Shown: positions 48,209 to 56,868 of the stretch, in pieces
Position numbering within the stretch: the stretch's first letter is position 1
Layout: every line of letters begins with the position of its first letter
From: Sphaerisporangium album
GTDB taxonomy: Bacteria > Actinomycetota > Actinomycetes > Streptosporangiales > Streptosporangiaceae
Length of the DNA stretch: 64,000 nucleotides
Direction: 5' to 3'
Assembly: GCF_003323745.1 (NCBI RefSeq)
Contig: NZ_QOIL01000002.1
Location: 527,753-591,752, forward strand
Made by a program: the position numbers and the translations under genes
Notes under the pieces: generated by a model
What the model was told of the DNA's origin: nothing
The model's database searches: none
Seen by the model: the letters and a program-made list of their open reading frames with translations, nothing else

Positions 48209-48751
48209 ATGGCTGCAACGGCGCTCATCGTGATCGACATGCTCAGTCCCTACGCCCACGAGGACGTCGAGCTGCTGGAACGCTCGGCCGAGCGGGTCGT
48301 GCCGCCGCTGGCGGAGCTCGTCCGGCGGGCGCACCCGCGCGACGACGTGGAGCTCGTCTACGTCAACGACAACTACGGGGACTTCACCGCCTCCCGGGAG
48401 CAGCTCGAGGACCGCGCCCGCAAGGGCCGCAGGCCCGACCTGGTGGAGCCGCTGCTCCCCCCGGACGACTGCGACTTCCTGCCCAAGGTGCGGCACAGCG
48501 CCTTCTTCGGCACGTCCCTGGACTACCTGCTCACCCAGCGCGGCGTCGAGACCGTCATCCTGACGGGCCAGGTGACCGAGCAGTGCATCCTCTACACCGG
48601 GCTCGACGCCTACATCCGCCACTACGCCATCAGCGTCCCGAGGGACTGCGTCGCCCACATCCACGCCGACCTCGCCGAGGCCGCGCTGAAGATGATGGAG
48701 CGCAACATGCGGGCGGAGATCACCGTCGCCGAGGAATGCCTCGACCTGTGA
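48209..48751 (+). CDS. isochorismatase-family cysteine hydrolase
   Basis: This 180-residue cytosolic hydrolase has the family's catalytic triad: Asp10 (ALIVIDML), Lys93 (LPKVRHSAFFGT) and Cys126 (TEQCILYTGLDAY). The true reaction could be amide hydrolysis (nicotinamidase-like) or another; isochorismate cleavage itself is only one branch. The cis-peptide before Cys126 and the following helix match the family. It may belong to a unit with DUF2243 and CtaG, although the spacing of 41 bp allows its own promoter. Confidence 0.9.
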   Translation: MAATALIVIDMLSPYAHEDVELLERSAERVVPPLAELVRRAHPRDDVELVYVNDNYGDFTASREQLEDRARKGRRPDLVEPLLPPDDCDFLPKVRHSAFFGTSLDYLLTQRGVETVILTGQVTEQCILYTGLDAYIRHYAISVPRDCVAHIHADLAEAALKMMERNMRAEITVAEECLDL

Positions 48752-48789
48752 CCTGGTAGAACGTGACTTCGCTCACGACGCCGGTATTT

Positions 48790-48851
48790 GCCCAAATCTT
48801 GGGCTTTATCTTCCCGTAATCCGGATAGGGGTCCGAGACCGTGACCGTCAC
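48790..48851 (+). promoter_or_regulatory. inverted repeats upstream of catalase
   Basis: GCCCAA-atc-TTGGGC (48790-48804) is followed by TTTATCTT and may be either the terminator of the isochorismatase gene or an operator. GTGACCGTCAC (48841-48851) is an 11-bp palindrome just before the Shine-Dalgarno AGGAGGG. No clear OxyR or Fur box is seen. Confidence 0.45.
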
Positions 48852-48868
48852 AGGAGGGAGCCGACGTC

Positions 48869-50521
48869 ATGACGGACGTGTCGAGCACCGGACCGGAGCC
48901 CAATGACGAGCGCCCGGTGCTGACCAACCGGCAGGGCCATCCGATCCACGACAACCAGAACCAGCGGACGGTCGGCGCACGTGGCCCGGCCACGCTGGAG
49001 AACTACCAGTTCCTCGAGAAGATCAGCCACTTCGACCGCGAGCGCATCCCCGAGCGGGTCGTGCACGCGCGCGGGACCACGTCGTACGGGTACTTCGAGG
49101 CGACCGGCTTCCTCGGGGACGAGCCGATCAGCCGGTACACCCGCGCCGCCCCGTTCCGGGAGGCGGGCAAGCGGACCGACGTCGCCGTGCGGTTCTCGAC
49201 CGTGATCGGCGGGCGCGACTCCTCGGAGTCGGCCCGCGACCCGCGCGGGTTCGCCGTCAAGTTCTACACCGAGGACGGCAACTGGGATCTGGTCGGCAAC
49301 AACCTCGCGGTCTTCTTCATCAGGGATGCGATCAAGTTCCCTGACGTGATCCACTCGCTCAAGCCGGACCCCGTCACGTTCCGCCAGGAGCCGAACCGGA
49401 TCTTCGACTTCATGTCGCAGACGCCGGAGAGCATGCACATGCTCGTCAACCTCTTCAGCCCGCGCGGCATCCCCGCCGACTACCGCCACATGCAGGGGTT
49501 CGGCGTCAACACCTACAAGTGGGTCAACCAGCGCGGCGAGACCCACCTGGTGAAGTACCACTGGATCCCCAAGCAGGGCGTCCGGAGCATGACGGCGGCG
49601 GACGCGGAGGTCGTCCAGGGCCGCGAACTCGGGCACGCGACCAAGGACCTGCGGGACGCGATCGACCGCGGCGACTTCCCCGAGTGGGAGCTGCGCGTGC
49701 AGATCATGACCGACGACGAGCACCCGGAGCTGGACTTCGACCCGCTCGACGACACCAAGGTGTGGCCGGAGAACGAGTTCCCCGCGCTGCCGGTCGGGAA
49801 GATGGTGCTGAACAGCAACGTCCGCAACTTCTTCGCCGAGAACGAGCAGATCGCGTTCGGCACGGGCGTGCTGATCGACGGGCTGGACTTCTCCGACGAC
49901 AAGATGCTCGTCGGCCGGACGTTCTCCTACAGCGACACCCAGCGCTACCGGGTCGGGCCCAACTACCTGCAACTGCCGGTGAACCACGCCAAGAACGCCG
50001 ACGTGCGCACCAACCAGCGGGACGGGCTCATGACCTACCATGTCGACGGGGCGGGGGAGAACCCGCACGTCAACTACGAGCCGTCCATCACCGGAGGGTT
50101 GCGCGAGGCGCGGTACCCGACGCTCGACGAGCAGGGGCCGGTCATCAGCGGCAGGCTCACGCGCAAGCGCATCCCGCGCACCAACGACTACAAGCAGGCG
50201 GGCCAGCGCTACCTGCTGATGGAGCAGTGGGAGCGCGACGACCTCGTGCTCAACTTCACCACGATGCTGTCGGAGTGCGTACGGCCGGTCCAGGAGCGCA
50301 TGGTCTGGCACCTGCTGATGGCCGAGGACGAGCTCGGCCTGCGCGTCGGCGAGGGCCTCGGCATCACGCCCGAGGACGTCGCCCACCTGGAGCCCCTGGC
50401 GAGCCAGGACCTCACCGAGGAGGACCAGAAGCGGCTGTCCAACCTCGGCAAGAACGGCCCGCGCGACGTGTCGGGCCTGAAGATGACCCACTGCGTGCCG
50501 AACGAGCGCCATATCCCTTAG
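48869..50521 (+). CDS. katA: monofunctional heme catalase
   Basis: This 550-residue catalase breaks down hydrogen peroxide to water and oxygen. The distal His66 is in RVVHARGT, the distal Asn in VGNNLAVFF (residues 144-145) and the proximal heme ligand Tyr354 in [12 protein letters not shown]. Length fits the small-to-medium subunit clade with a C-terminal extension of moderate size; there is no flavodoxin-like tail. The ATG has AGGAGGG 10 bases upstream. A hairpin terminator follows. The symbol katA is by family; other copies may exist elsewhere in the genome. Confidence 0.95.
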   Translation: MTDVSSTGPEPNDERPVLTNRQGHPIHDNQNQRTVGARGPATLENYQFLEKISHFDRERIPERVVHARGTTSYGYFEATGFLGDEPISRYTRAAPFREAGKRTDVAVRFSTVIGGRDSSESARDPRGFAVKFYTEDGNWDLVGNNLAVFFIRDAIKFPDVIHSLKPDPVTFRQEPNRIFDFMSQTPESMHMLVNLFSPRGIPADYRHMQGFGVNTYKWVNQRGETHLVKYHWIPKQGVRSMTAADAEVVQGRELGHATKDLRDAIDRGDFPEWELRVQIMTDDEHPELDFDPLDDTKVWPENEFPALPVGKMVLNSNVRNFFAENEQIAFGTGVLIDGLDFSDDKMLVGRTFSYSDTQRYRVGPNYLQLPVNHAKNADVRTNQRDGLMTYHVDGAGENPHVNYEPSITGGLREARYPTLDEQGPVISGRLTRKRIPRTNDYKQAGQRYLLMEQWERDDLVLNFTTMLSECVRPVQERMVWHLLMAEDELGLRVGEGLGITPEDVAHLEPLASQDLTEEDQKRLSNLGKNGPRDVSGLKMTHCVPNERHIP

Positions 50522-50558
50522 GGCCGGGCGAACGGGCCCGCCGGGGGGCTGGGGAACC

Positions 50559-50589
50559 GGGCCGCCGCTCCCACCTGGGGCGGCGGCCC
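50559..50589 (+). terminator. terminator after catalase
   Basis: A perfect 10-bp stem (GGGCCGCCGC 50559-50568, GCGGCGGCCC 50580-50589) with an 11-base loop lies 37 bp after the catalase stop. Confidence 0.7.
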
Positions 50590-50739
50590 CGTCATGCCGG
50601 GGCGTGGCCCCGCGCGAGGCCTGCGACGCGGCCGGCGAGGGAGGAAGCGAACACGAGTCCCGGGACTGCGGTGGGGCGTTTCGCGCGGGGAGGTCCGGGC
50701 AGCGGCTGAGGCACGGCTCCTTCGAAAGCGGGGTATGCC

Positions 50740-51765
50740 ATGACTTCTACTGACATGCCGCAGAAGACGACTTCGACGCGCGTCCCCAAGGGGCCGTTCG
50801 ACCTGTCAGGGCGGTCCTGGCGGTCGGTGCTGACGCGCACGGCGAAAGAGTTCCAGGAGGACAAGCTGACCGACTGGGCCGCCGCTCTGACGTACTACGC
50901 GGTCCTGTCGATGTTCCCCGCGCTGCTGGCCGCGATCTCCCTGCTCGGCCTGTTCGGCAGGTCGGCGACCCAGCCGCTCATCGACAACCTCGCCGCCCTG
51001 GCGCCTGGCCCCGCGCGCGAGATCCTGGAAGGCGTGCTGCGCGCACTCCAGGACAGCCCGCGCGCCGCCGGCGTCACCACCGTCATCGGGATCGTCGTCG
51101 CGCTGTGGTCGGCCTCCGGGTACGTCGGCGCGTTCATGCGCGCCTCCAACGTCATGTACGAGATGCCGGAGGGCCGGCCGATCTGGAAGACCCTGCCACT
51201 GCGCCTGGCCATCACCGCCGTCCTGGTCGTCCTCATGGCGGCGGGCGCGGTGGCGGTCGTCTTCACCGGCGGCCTCGCCGAGCAGGCGGGACGGCTGCTG
51301 GGGCTCGGCGACACGGCGGTGACGGTGTGGGGGATCGCCAAGTGGCCGGTCCTCGTGGTCGTCGTGATGGCGGTGCTCGCGCTGCTCTACTGGGCCGCGC
51401 CCAACGTCAGCCACCCGGGCCTGCGGTGGGTGACGCCCGGCAGCACGCTCGCCGTCGTGCTCTGGATCGTCGCGTCCGCCGCGTTCGGCTTCTACGTCGC
51501 GAACTTCGCCTCCTACAGCAAGACCTACGCCGCCCTCGCCGGGGTCATCGTCTTCCTGGTCTGGCTGTGGATCACCAATGTCGCCGTGCTCCTGGGCGTG
51601 GAGTTCGACGCCGAACTCGCCCGGGGACGTGCCATCGCGGCGGGCCTCCCGGCGGGCGAGGAGCCGTACGTGGAGCCGCGCGACACCCGCAAGATCCCCG
51701 AGGAGGAGCGCGCCGCGATGACCGGTCTGGACACACCACACCTGGGCGAGCGGGGCGGGCGGTAG
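50740..51765 (+). CDS. YihY/BrkB-family membrane protein
   Basis: This 341-residue protein has about six membrane helices and the family hallmark DWAAALTYYAVLSMFPALLAA near residue 45. Other typical stretches are LYWAAPNV near 206 and VWLWITNVAVLLGVEFDAEL near the end. Members were once called ribonuclease BN; their real function is not settled (transport or membrane organisation are proposed). The cytosolic tail is acidic. It is followed by a PH-domain protein 10 bp downstream, probably in one unit. Confidence 0.9.
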   Translation: MTSTDMPQKTTSTRVPKGPFDLSGRSWRSVLTRTAKEFQEDKLTDWAAALTYYAVLSMFPALLAAISLLGLFGRSATQPLIDNLAALAPGPAREILEGVLRALQDSPRAAGVTTVIGIVVALWSASGYVGAFMRASNVMYEMPEGRPIWKTLPLRLAITAVLVVLMAAGAVAVVFTGGLAEQAGRLLGLGDTAVTVWGIAKWPVLVVVVMAVLALLYWAAPNVSHPGLRWVTPGSTLAVVLWIVASAAFGFYVANFASYSKTYAALAGVIVFLVWLWITNVAVLLGVEFDAELARGRAIAAGLPAGEEPYVEPRDTRKIPEEERAAMTGLDTPHLGERGGR

Positions 51766-51775
51766 CGTACGGGTT

Positions 51776-52198
51776 ATGACCGGCATATCGCGGCAGGCCC
51801 GGCAGTGGCGGGTACGGCGTGATTTCACCGCCCTCAAGTGGACCGCCGCCGCCGCGTTCTGCGTCCTCGGATTCGTCTCCGGCGACGTGCGCGCGGTGAT
51901 CCTCTGCGTGGGCGGCGCCTTGCTGCTCGGCGGGTTCGCCCTGTACGACGTGGTGGCGCCGGTGCGGCTGGCGGCCGACGACCAGGGCCTCACGGTGGTC
52001 ACCGGCGTGGCCCGGCGCCGGCGCGTCCTGTGGCCCGAGATCACCAACATCCGCGTCGCCGAGACCACGCGCTACGGCCTGCGCTGGAGCCTGCTGGAGA
52101 TCGAGACCGCCGAAAGCCTGCACCTGTTCTCGTCCTTCGAACTCGGCACCTCCTGCATGGAAGCCGCCGACGACCTCTACCGCCTCCGCCCCGCCTGA
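51776..52198 (+). CDS. PH-domain membrane protein (bPH6-like)
   Basis: This 140-residue protein has one or two membrane helices at the N-terminus (WTAAAAFCVLGFVSGDV, VILCVGGALLLGGFALY) followed by a bacterial pleckstrin-homology-like domain (VRLAADDQGLTVVTGVARRRRVLWPEITNIRV). This matches actinobacterial PH-domain proteins of unknown function. It lies 10 bp downstream of the YihY gene. Lipid or protein binding is only a family inference. Confidence 0.85.
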   Translation: MTGISRQARQWRVRRDFTALKWTAAAAFCVLGFVSGDVRAVILCVGGALLLGGFALYDVVAPVRLAADDQGLTVVTGVARRRRVLWPEITNIRVAETTRYGLRWSLLEIETAESLHLFSSFELGTSCMEAADDLYRLRPA

Positions 52199-52326
52199 CC
52201 GTCGGTCAAAGGGCGCCTTCTCGAAGATCGCCGCAAGGTGGATCGCACAGTCTCCGTTCTCATGGGTGATGCGTGCGTGACGAGTCCTTGACGGAAGGGT
52301 TCCTTGCGGATACCTCTCGAAGGTGA

Positions 52327-52338
52327 GAGAGCGCTTTC
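52327..52338 (+). promoter_or_regulatory. GAGAGCGCTTTC operator-like site before the beta-glucanase
   Basis: The 12-mer has the AGCGCT core found in CebR/CelR-type LacI operators (consensus TGGGAGCGCTCCCA) and is palindromic at 10 of 12 positions. It lies about 45 bp upstream of the GH64 start. Confidence 0.45.
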
Positions 52339-52380
52339 TCGGCTAGCCAACCCTCTGTCTCCCCTCACGAGAAGGTGGCC

Positions 52381-53889
52381 ATGGCGGCATTCCCGCACAC
52401 CCCCAGGCCTGTGGCAGAGCTCCGGCGCACGATCCCGCGTGCGGTGACGGCGCTGCTCGTCCTCCTCGGCGCGCTGCTCGCCCCGGCCCTGCCCGCGCAC
52501 GCCGCGCCCGACTACACCCAAGGAGCCGTCTCGGTCAGCGCCACCGAGGCACGATTCTGGTTCAGACCCACCACCCCCGCGGCCCTGGTGGACGTCCACT
52601 ACGTGACCGCCGCCACCGGCCAGCAGAACTTCCGGATGGCCAACAACGCCGGGACCTGGGAGAAGACCGTCGGCGGCCTGTCGGCGGGCACGGTGGTCGA
52701 CTACTGGTTCACCTACGAGAAGGCCGGCCCCCTCTACGACACCCCCCACTTCGGCTACACCCACGGCGGCGGAGGCGGCACGGGCACGTTCCCCGTCACC
52801 TTCCAGAACAACACCGGCGGCAGGTGGACGAACGCCCAGGTGTACGTGCTGATCCTGGGCATAGTCACTCCCGGCGAGTGGTCCTACCTCAAGCCCGACG
52901 GCACGCCGGCGCACATCGACCACCTGGAGGAGAACGCGCCCGGCCATCTCACCAAGAACGGCCGCAACTACGCGAACATGTCGTTCTCGCTCGCCCAGGC
53001 GTCCACCGTGAGGATCCCGCCGCGCCTCGAAGGCGGGCGCATGTACATCTCCCTCGGATCCCCCATGTACATCCCGATCAGCCCGGACGACCGGGGCTGG
53101 GGCGGGCCGGACCTGCTCAACCCCGGCGACCCCAACGCCGACGTCCACTTCGACTGGTACGAGTTCACCTACCAGCACGGGGTCATCCCGTTCGGCGGCA
53201 ACACCACCCAGGTCGACATGTTCGGCTTCCCGATGACGGCGCGGCTGGTCCAGACCGCCATCGGATACGACCAGACCGTGGGCATCACGCTGACCCGCGA
53301 CCAGGTGCGCACGCGCTACACCGCCGCAGTCGGCACGCCGTTCAAGGGCCTGGCGAACACCTACCGGATCGTCGCGCCCCGCACCTCGCCGCTGTTCCGG
53401 CCCGGCGGGGCGCAGGCCGGACACCTCCAGGCCGCGATCGACCAGGCGTGGAGCCAGTACACGGTGAACCAGTTCACCCTCTCCCGGCCGGGCCGCACCT
53501 TCACCGGGCGCGTCACCGGCGGACGGCTGCAGTTCACCAAGAACGGGGCCGGGCCGTTCTATCTCAACAAGCCCAGCACCGCCGACGTCATGCAGTGCGC
53601 GGGCGCGCTCGCCTCGGCCGGCATGAGCACGACCGAACTGGAGCTCGGCGCCGAGTTCTGCGCCGCCTTCAACCGCGGCGTCGCGCTGAGCACCGCCAAC
53701 TGGTACAACGCGGGCACCTACTATCCGGCCGGGACCGCGAAGAACGACTACGCGGGCTTCTTCCACAGCATCGGCCTCGGCGGCCGGGCGTACGGCTTCG
53801 CGTACGACGACGTCAACGACCAGAGTTCGGTCAAGATCCTCCCCAACGCCGACCCACCCACCAGCCTCACCATCGGCATCGGCTGGTGA
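52381..53889 (+). CDS. secreted GH64 beta-1,3-glucanase with CBM56-like module
   Basis: This 502-residue extracellular enzyme degrades beta-1,3-glucan (fungal wall material). A signal peptide (ALLVLLGALLAPALPAHA) is followed by a carbohydrate-binding module (about 45-125: YTQGAVSVSATEARFWFRP, VDVHYVTAATGQQNF) like CBM56. The GH64 domain then runs from about 135 to the end, with FPVTFQNNTGGRWTNAQVYV and DWYEFTY as recognisable elements, and ends TSLTIGIGW. The ATG at 52381 is favoured over the GTG two codons before because GAGAAGG fits it. It is a single-gene unit behind a LacI-type operator. A terminator hairpin follows. Confidence 0.93.
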   Translation: MAAFPHTPRPVAELRRTIPRAVTALLVLLGALLAPALPAHAAPDYTQGAVSVSATEARFWFRPTTPAALVDVHYVTAATGQQNFRMANNAGTWEKTVGGLSAGTVVDYWFTYEKAGPLYDTPHFGYTHGGGGGTGTFPVTFQNNTGGRWTNAQVYVLILGIVTPGEWSYLKPDGTPAHIDHLEENAPGHLTKNGRNYANMSFSLAQASTVRIPPRLEGGRMYISLGSPMYIPISPDDRGWGGPDLLNPGDPNADVHFDWYEFTYQHGVIPFGGNTTQVDMFGFPMTARLVQTAIGYDQTVGITLTRDQVRTRYTAAVGTPFKGLANTYRIVAPRTSPLFRPGGAQAGHLQAAIDQAWSQYTVNQFTLSRPGRTFTGRVTGGRLQFTKNGAGPFYLNKPSTADVMQCAGALASAGMSTTELELGAEFCAAFNRGVALSTANWYNAGTYYPAGTAKNDYAGFFHSIGLGGRAYGFAYDDVNDQSSVKILPNADPPTSLTIGIGW

Positions 53890-53895
53890 CCCCCA

Positions 53896-53922
53896 GCGGG
53901 GGGCGGACGCAGCGCCCCCCGC
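53896..53922. terminator. bidirectional terminator after the GH64 gene
   Basis: GCGGGGGGCG (53896-53905) pairs perfectly with CGCCCCCCGC (53913-53922), with a 7-base loop. It lies between convergent genes. Confidence 0.75.
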
Positions 53923-53930
53923 GCTCAAAA

Positions 53931-54511
53931 GGTCCTCGCTTCGCTCGGTCTGTATTTTCACGGCTGCCTCTGCTCTGGAACTCTCGGGCGGTCGAAGTCG
54001 ATGTCACGCTTCATCGCCCATCTGGCCCACACGACCGTGCCGGGTCGGCCGTCCCGGGAGATGACCCCGGCGTCCCCGGCCAGGGCGGCGACGATCGCGA
54101 GTCCGCGCCCATGGACGGCTTCCAGGTCCGGGGCCAGGTGCTGAGGACGTCCCGTGCCGTGATCGGTGACGCGTACGCACAGCGCGCCGCGTGTGCGCCA
54201 CAGCGAGAGCCGTATCGGAGGCGCGCCGTGGGAAACGGCGTTGCCCAGAAGCTCTCCCACCACCAGCACGACGTCATCGGCGAGGTCTTCGAGGCTCCAG
54301 GAGGTGAGGATCTCCTGGACTCGATGCCGGACGCCGCGCACCGCCGCCAGGTCGTACGGGATGTCCCAGGTGGCCGAGTGCAGCCTGCCGGGAATCGTGA
54401 TCATGGGCTCTTCTCCGAGAGGGGGTTAAGGGGCCTGTCTGGTGATCACTCGCCGCTCGCGGAATATGGTCCTCGCTCCGCTCGGGCTGTGTTCTTGAGG
54501 GCTGCCGCTGC
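53931..54511. repeat. pair of about 44-bp direct repeats (GGTCCTCGCTYCGCTCGG type)
   Basis: One copy is at 53931-53974 and a second at 54468-54511. They share the start GGTCCTCGCT(T/C)CGCTCGG and a GGCTGCC(T/G)CTGC end, with about 80% identity by eye. They flank the RsbW-like gene. Confidence 0.7.
53958..54404 (-). CDS. RsbW-like anti-sigma factor/ATP-binding protein
   Basis: This 148-residue protein has a GHKL ATPase fold of the HATPase_c_2 type. The N box is VVGELLGNAVSHG (near 47-59), the G1 box is DHGTG (near 81), and a G2-like loop GRGLAIVAALAG is near 100. Such proteins are serine kinases and anti-sigma factors for STAS partners, or orphan ATP-binding proteins that are abundant in streptomycetes. 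Its partner is not next to it. The last 40 codons are duplicated as a fragment at 57527-57660. Confidence 0.88.
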   Translation of the reverse strand: MITIPGRLHSATWDIPYDLAAVRGVRHRVQEILTSWSLEDLADDVVLVVGELLGNAVSHGAPPIRLSLWRTRGALCVRVTDHGTGRPQHLAPDLEAVHGRGLAIVAALAGDAGVISRDGRPGTVVWARWAMKRDIDFDRPRVPEQRQP

Positions 54512-54577
54512 CTCGGGACCCTCACATGGCCCACGGTGAAGTCATGTTTCACTGGCCATGCGGCCTAGATCGCCGTG

Positions 54578-54715
54578 TCAGGCCCATCGGTCGTCACGAG
54601 GTCGATCGTCTTGCGGTTCATCCGGCCCGTACCGGTGTTCGAGCCAGGCCAGCACGAGACAGACGACGGTGAACAGCCCGGCGACCACCAGCGCCGTGAC
54701 GTCGCCGTGGCTCAT
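54578..54715 (-). CDS. small single-span membrane protein
   Basis: This 45-residue protein has one membrane helix (VTALVVAGLFTVVCLVLAWL) and an Asp/Arg-rich tail (HRYGPDEPQDDRPRDDR). It overlaps the preceding gene by 4 bp (ATG on TGA), so it is probably translated by coupling. It is the third of three tiny genes in a row. Function unknown. Confidence 0.65.
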   Translation of the reverse strand: MSHGDVTALVVAGLFTVVCLVLAWLEHRYGPDEPQDDRPRDDRWA

Positions 54716-55020
54716 GCGGCGCTTCGCCGCCGTGATCCCGACGACGGACTCGCGCCCGGGGGCGACGGCATCGCGTCCAGCTCGGCCTCGCGCATCTGCT
54801 CGCGCAAATCCTCGACGTCGCGCGCTTCGACGATCAGCGGTTCGCCGGACCAGGCGGCGATGGCATAGAACCGCCGGCTCCACAGGCCGAACATCACATG
54901 CCACCCCGGTTCCAACTGATCGAGCTGGGCGGCCGCCGCCCTCTTGTCCTCGTCCCAGCGCCTCGGGCGTACCTCGCTGATCGGTGCACCATATGCGTGC
55001 CGCCCCGATACCCGGCTCAC
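54712..55020 (-). CDS. conserved hypothetical protein
   Basis: This 102-residue protein has the core AAAAQLDQLEPGWHVMFGLW, then RRFYAIAAWSGEPLIVEARDVEDLREQMREAE. This pattern (a tryptophan-rich beta part and a helix with R-E-x-x-R-E-A-E) is familiar from small actinobacterial proteins next to XRE regulators, but no function is known. The GTG overlaps the stop of the upstream gene by 4 bp and its own stop overlaps the next gene by 4 bp. Confidence 0.6.
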   Translation of the reverse strand: MSRVSGRHAYGAPISEVRPRRWDEDKRAAAAQLDQLEPGWHVMFGLWSRRFYAIAAWSGEPLIVEARDVEDLREQMREAELDAMPSPPGASPSSGSRRRSAA

Positions 55021-55196
55021 GCCGCGACCCCGTCCCCGTACGTCTCGCGCTGGTTGGCCAGGTGTTCGCCAAGGGAGCATGCCCGGGCGTGCGGCGGGGC
55101 GGCTGGGAGGGGCCGGGCGTGCTCCGTCGGGCGCGCCGGGGCCGTGGCCACGTCCACGCTCCAGCGGACCCCATGAATGCCTCTAATGTTGGGCAT
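55017..55196 (-). CDS. small hypothetical protein, first of a coupled three-gene unit
   Basis: This 59-residue protein (starts MPNIRGIHGVRWSVDV, ends LANQRETYGDGVAA) is unrecognised. The case for a real gene is the exact 4-bp GTGA overlap with the next gene, the same device used at the following junction, plus a plausible GAGG 10 bases upstream of the ATG. It is divergent from the XRE regulator. Confidence 0.5.
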   Translation of the reverse strand: MPNIRGIHGVRWSVDVATAPARPTEHARPLPAAPPHARACSLGEHLANQRETYGDGVAA

Positions 55197-55372
55197 TGGG
55201 TCAGGACCTCGATTCCTGATCATGGAGCCCGTGCGGCGTTCGCGCGCCTGCGGGCTCCGCTTTCTCGCTTGTAGCCCCAATCTCAACGCTGCGTAGTCAC
55301 ACATGGACAGACGGGTCTAGGGGAAAGTAGGGGGGACATGGGAAGGCCCCCAATTTCCCCAGAGGTGTGGCG

Positions 55373-56614
55373 ATGACTCGGCTTCCGGCATGGGCCGTAC
55401 GACTTCGTACGAAAAGGCTGGACAAAGGGTGGTCGCAAAAGGACATGGCAAAGGAAATCGTCGAGCACGCTGACGCTCTTGGTGTCCGGATGCCCGAGAG
55501 GAATTCCCTGATCCGCTCCATCAAAGGGTGGGAAGCGGGTGAGCACCGGCCGCGCCATCCCTATCCGATGCTGTACGCGCGCGTCTTCGGCACGGACGAG
55601 GAAGCGCTGTTCGGTGATCCGCTGGAGCCCTCGTATCGAAGCCCTGCCGAGGTGCTGGCCGCCGTCATGCCGGAACACGATCTCTTGGGGCCGGAGTCGG
55701 ATGCTCACGGGCGGCGCCGGATCGATATGGGAACCGTGACCGACCTGTCAGGTCGTGTGCACGGCCTGCGCTTGGCCGATGACGTGCTCGGCGGTGATGA
55801 TCTGATCGGCCCGGCCTTCCGCGAGTTGGACGCAGCCGTCCGGCTCTACCGGGAGAACACGCATGACGAGACAGTGGGCCGCGCCCTGCTCGGGATCATC
55901 GGTGAGTACGCCCAGATCGCCGGATGGATCGCCAGCGATGCGGGGCAGGAGCACCAAGCCGTGCAGAGCTATCGCCTCGGCATCAGCGCCGCCCGCGAAG
56001 CGGGAGACCACACGCTTGAGTCGAACATCTTGGGATCACTCGCTTACCTGGTCGCGAACACCGGCGATCCGCGGGAGGGTGCGGAACTGGCCCTGACCTC
56101 GCTGGACGCCCTCAAGCCGTGGTCTCCCGCCCGTGCGCGGGCATTGGCCTGGGATCGAGTGGCGTGGGCGCACGCGCGCGAGGGAAACGCGCAGGCGGCG
56201 ATCCGTTCTCTTGGGGAGTCCGAGACCGCGCTGGCCGGTGAGTACGGACAGGAGCCTCCGTCCTACCTCTACTGGGTGAACGCCGGTGAGTTGCAGATCA
56301 TGGAAGCGCGCGTATTCACGGAGCTTCGGCGGCCTCTGCGTGCGGTGCCTCTACTGACAAAGGTGCTGGACAGGTACGACGCGGCTCACGCCCGCGAGTT
56401 GTCGTTGTACCTCTCCTGGCTCGCCGTCGCCTTGATCGACGCCAACGAGCCGGAGGAGGCGGCGCGCACAGCCCGGCGCATGCTCGACCTGTGCGCCGAC
56501 ATCGCCAGCGACCGAATGACCCAGAGAGTCAGAATCGTCCTTCAGCGCCTGAATGTCTACCAAGACGTGCCCGAAGTACGCGCAGTCCTCACCGGCTATC
56601 CATTCACGGCGTGA
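55373..56614 (+). CDS. XRE-family regulator with TPR-like C-terminal domain
   Basis: This 413-residue protein has an N-terminal helix-turn-helix (WAVRLRTKRLDKGWSQKDMAKEI with the second helix following, residues about 5-70) and a long all-helical region (about 140-410) with TPR-like repeats (AGQEHQAVQSYRLGISAAREAGDH, ANEPEEAARTARRMLDLC). This is the architecture of streptomycete regulators that sense small peptides or proteins. The ATG is preferred because AGAGG lies 7 bases upstream. It is divergent from the small-gene unit, a common pairing in actinomycetes. Confidence 0.88.
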   Translation: MTRLPAWAVRLRTKRLDKGWSQKDMAKEIVEHADALGVRMPERNSLIRSIKGWEAGEHRPRHPYPMLYARVFGTDEEALFGDPLEPSYRSPAEVLAAVMPEHDLLGPESDAHGRRRIDMGTVTDLSGRVHGLRLADDVLGGDDLIGPAFRELDAAVRLYRENTHDETVGRALLGIIGEYAQIAGWIASDAGQEHQAVQSYRLGISAAREAGDHTLESNILGSLAYLVANTGDPREGAELALTSLDALKPWSPARARALAWDRVAWAHAREGNAQAAIRSLGESETALAGEYGQEPPSYLYWVNAGELQIMEARVFTELRRPLRAVPLLTKVLDRYDAAHARELSLYLSWLAVALIDANEPEEAARTARRMLDLCADIASDRMTQRVRIVLQRLNVYQDVPEVRAVLTGYPFTA

Positions 56615-56715
56615 CACAGGCTACGGCGCAAGACTTTGGCATGCCATGAAACATCGCGAACAGCGGGATCGGCGAAGTCGTCAGAACGTGCGCATGAAGC
56701 TCGGGGCGTGCCGCC

Positions 56716-56859
56716 TTGCGTAACCTCACCGATAAATTCCAGCACCTGCCTGACGGCTTGACCACGCCCGTGGCCGGGGCTTCCAGCATCCAGGAGGCGT
56801 TCCTGCGGTGGCACGAGTCCCGCGTCTACACGCTCATCGGAGATGATCAAGCCGGCTGA
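56716..56859 (+). other. possible 47-codon small gene or remnant
   Basis: An open frame (TTG start at 56716) reads LRNLTDKFQHLPDGLTTPVAG then SSIQEAFLRWHESRVYTLIG and stops at 56859. The residue order looks like a natural protein end, but there is no good start or Shine-Dalgarno and an in-frame TGA lies just upstream. It may be the tail of a broken gene. It converges on the gene at 56869. Confidence 0.3.
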
Positions 56860-56868
56860 GGCTGCGCC

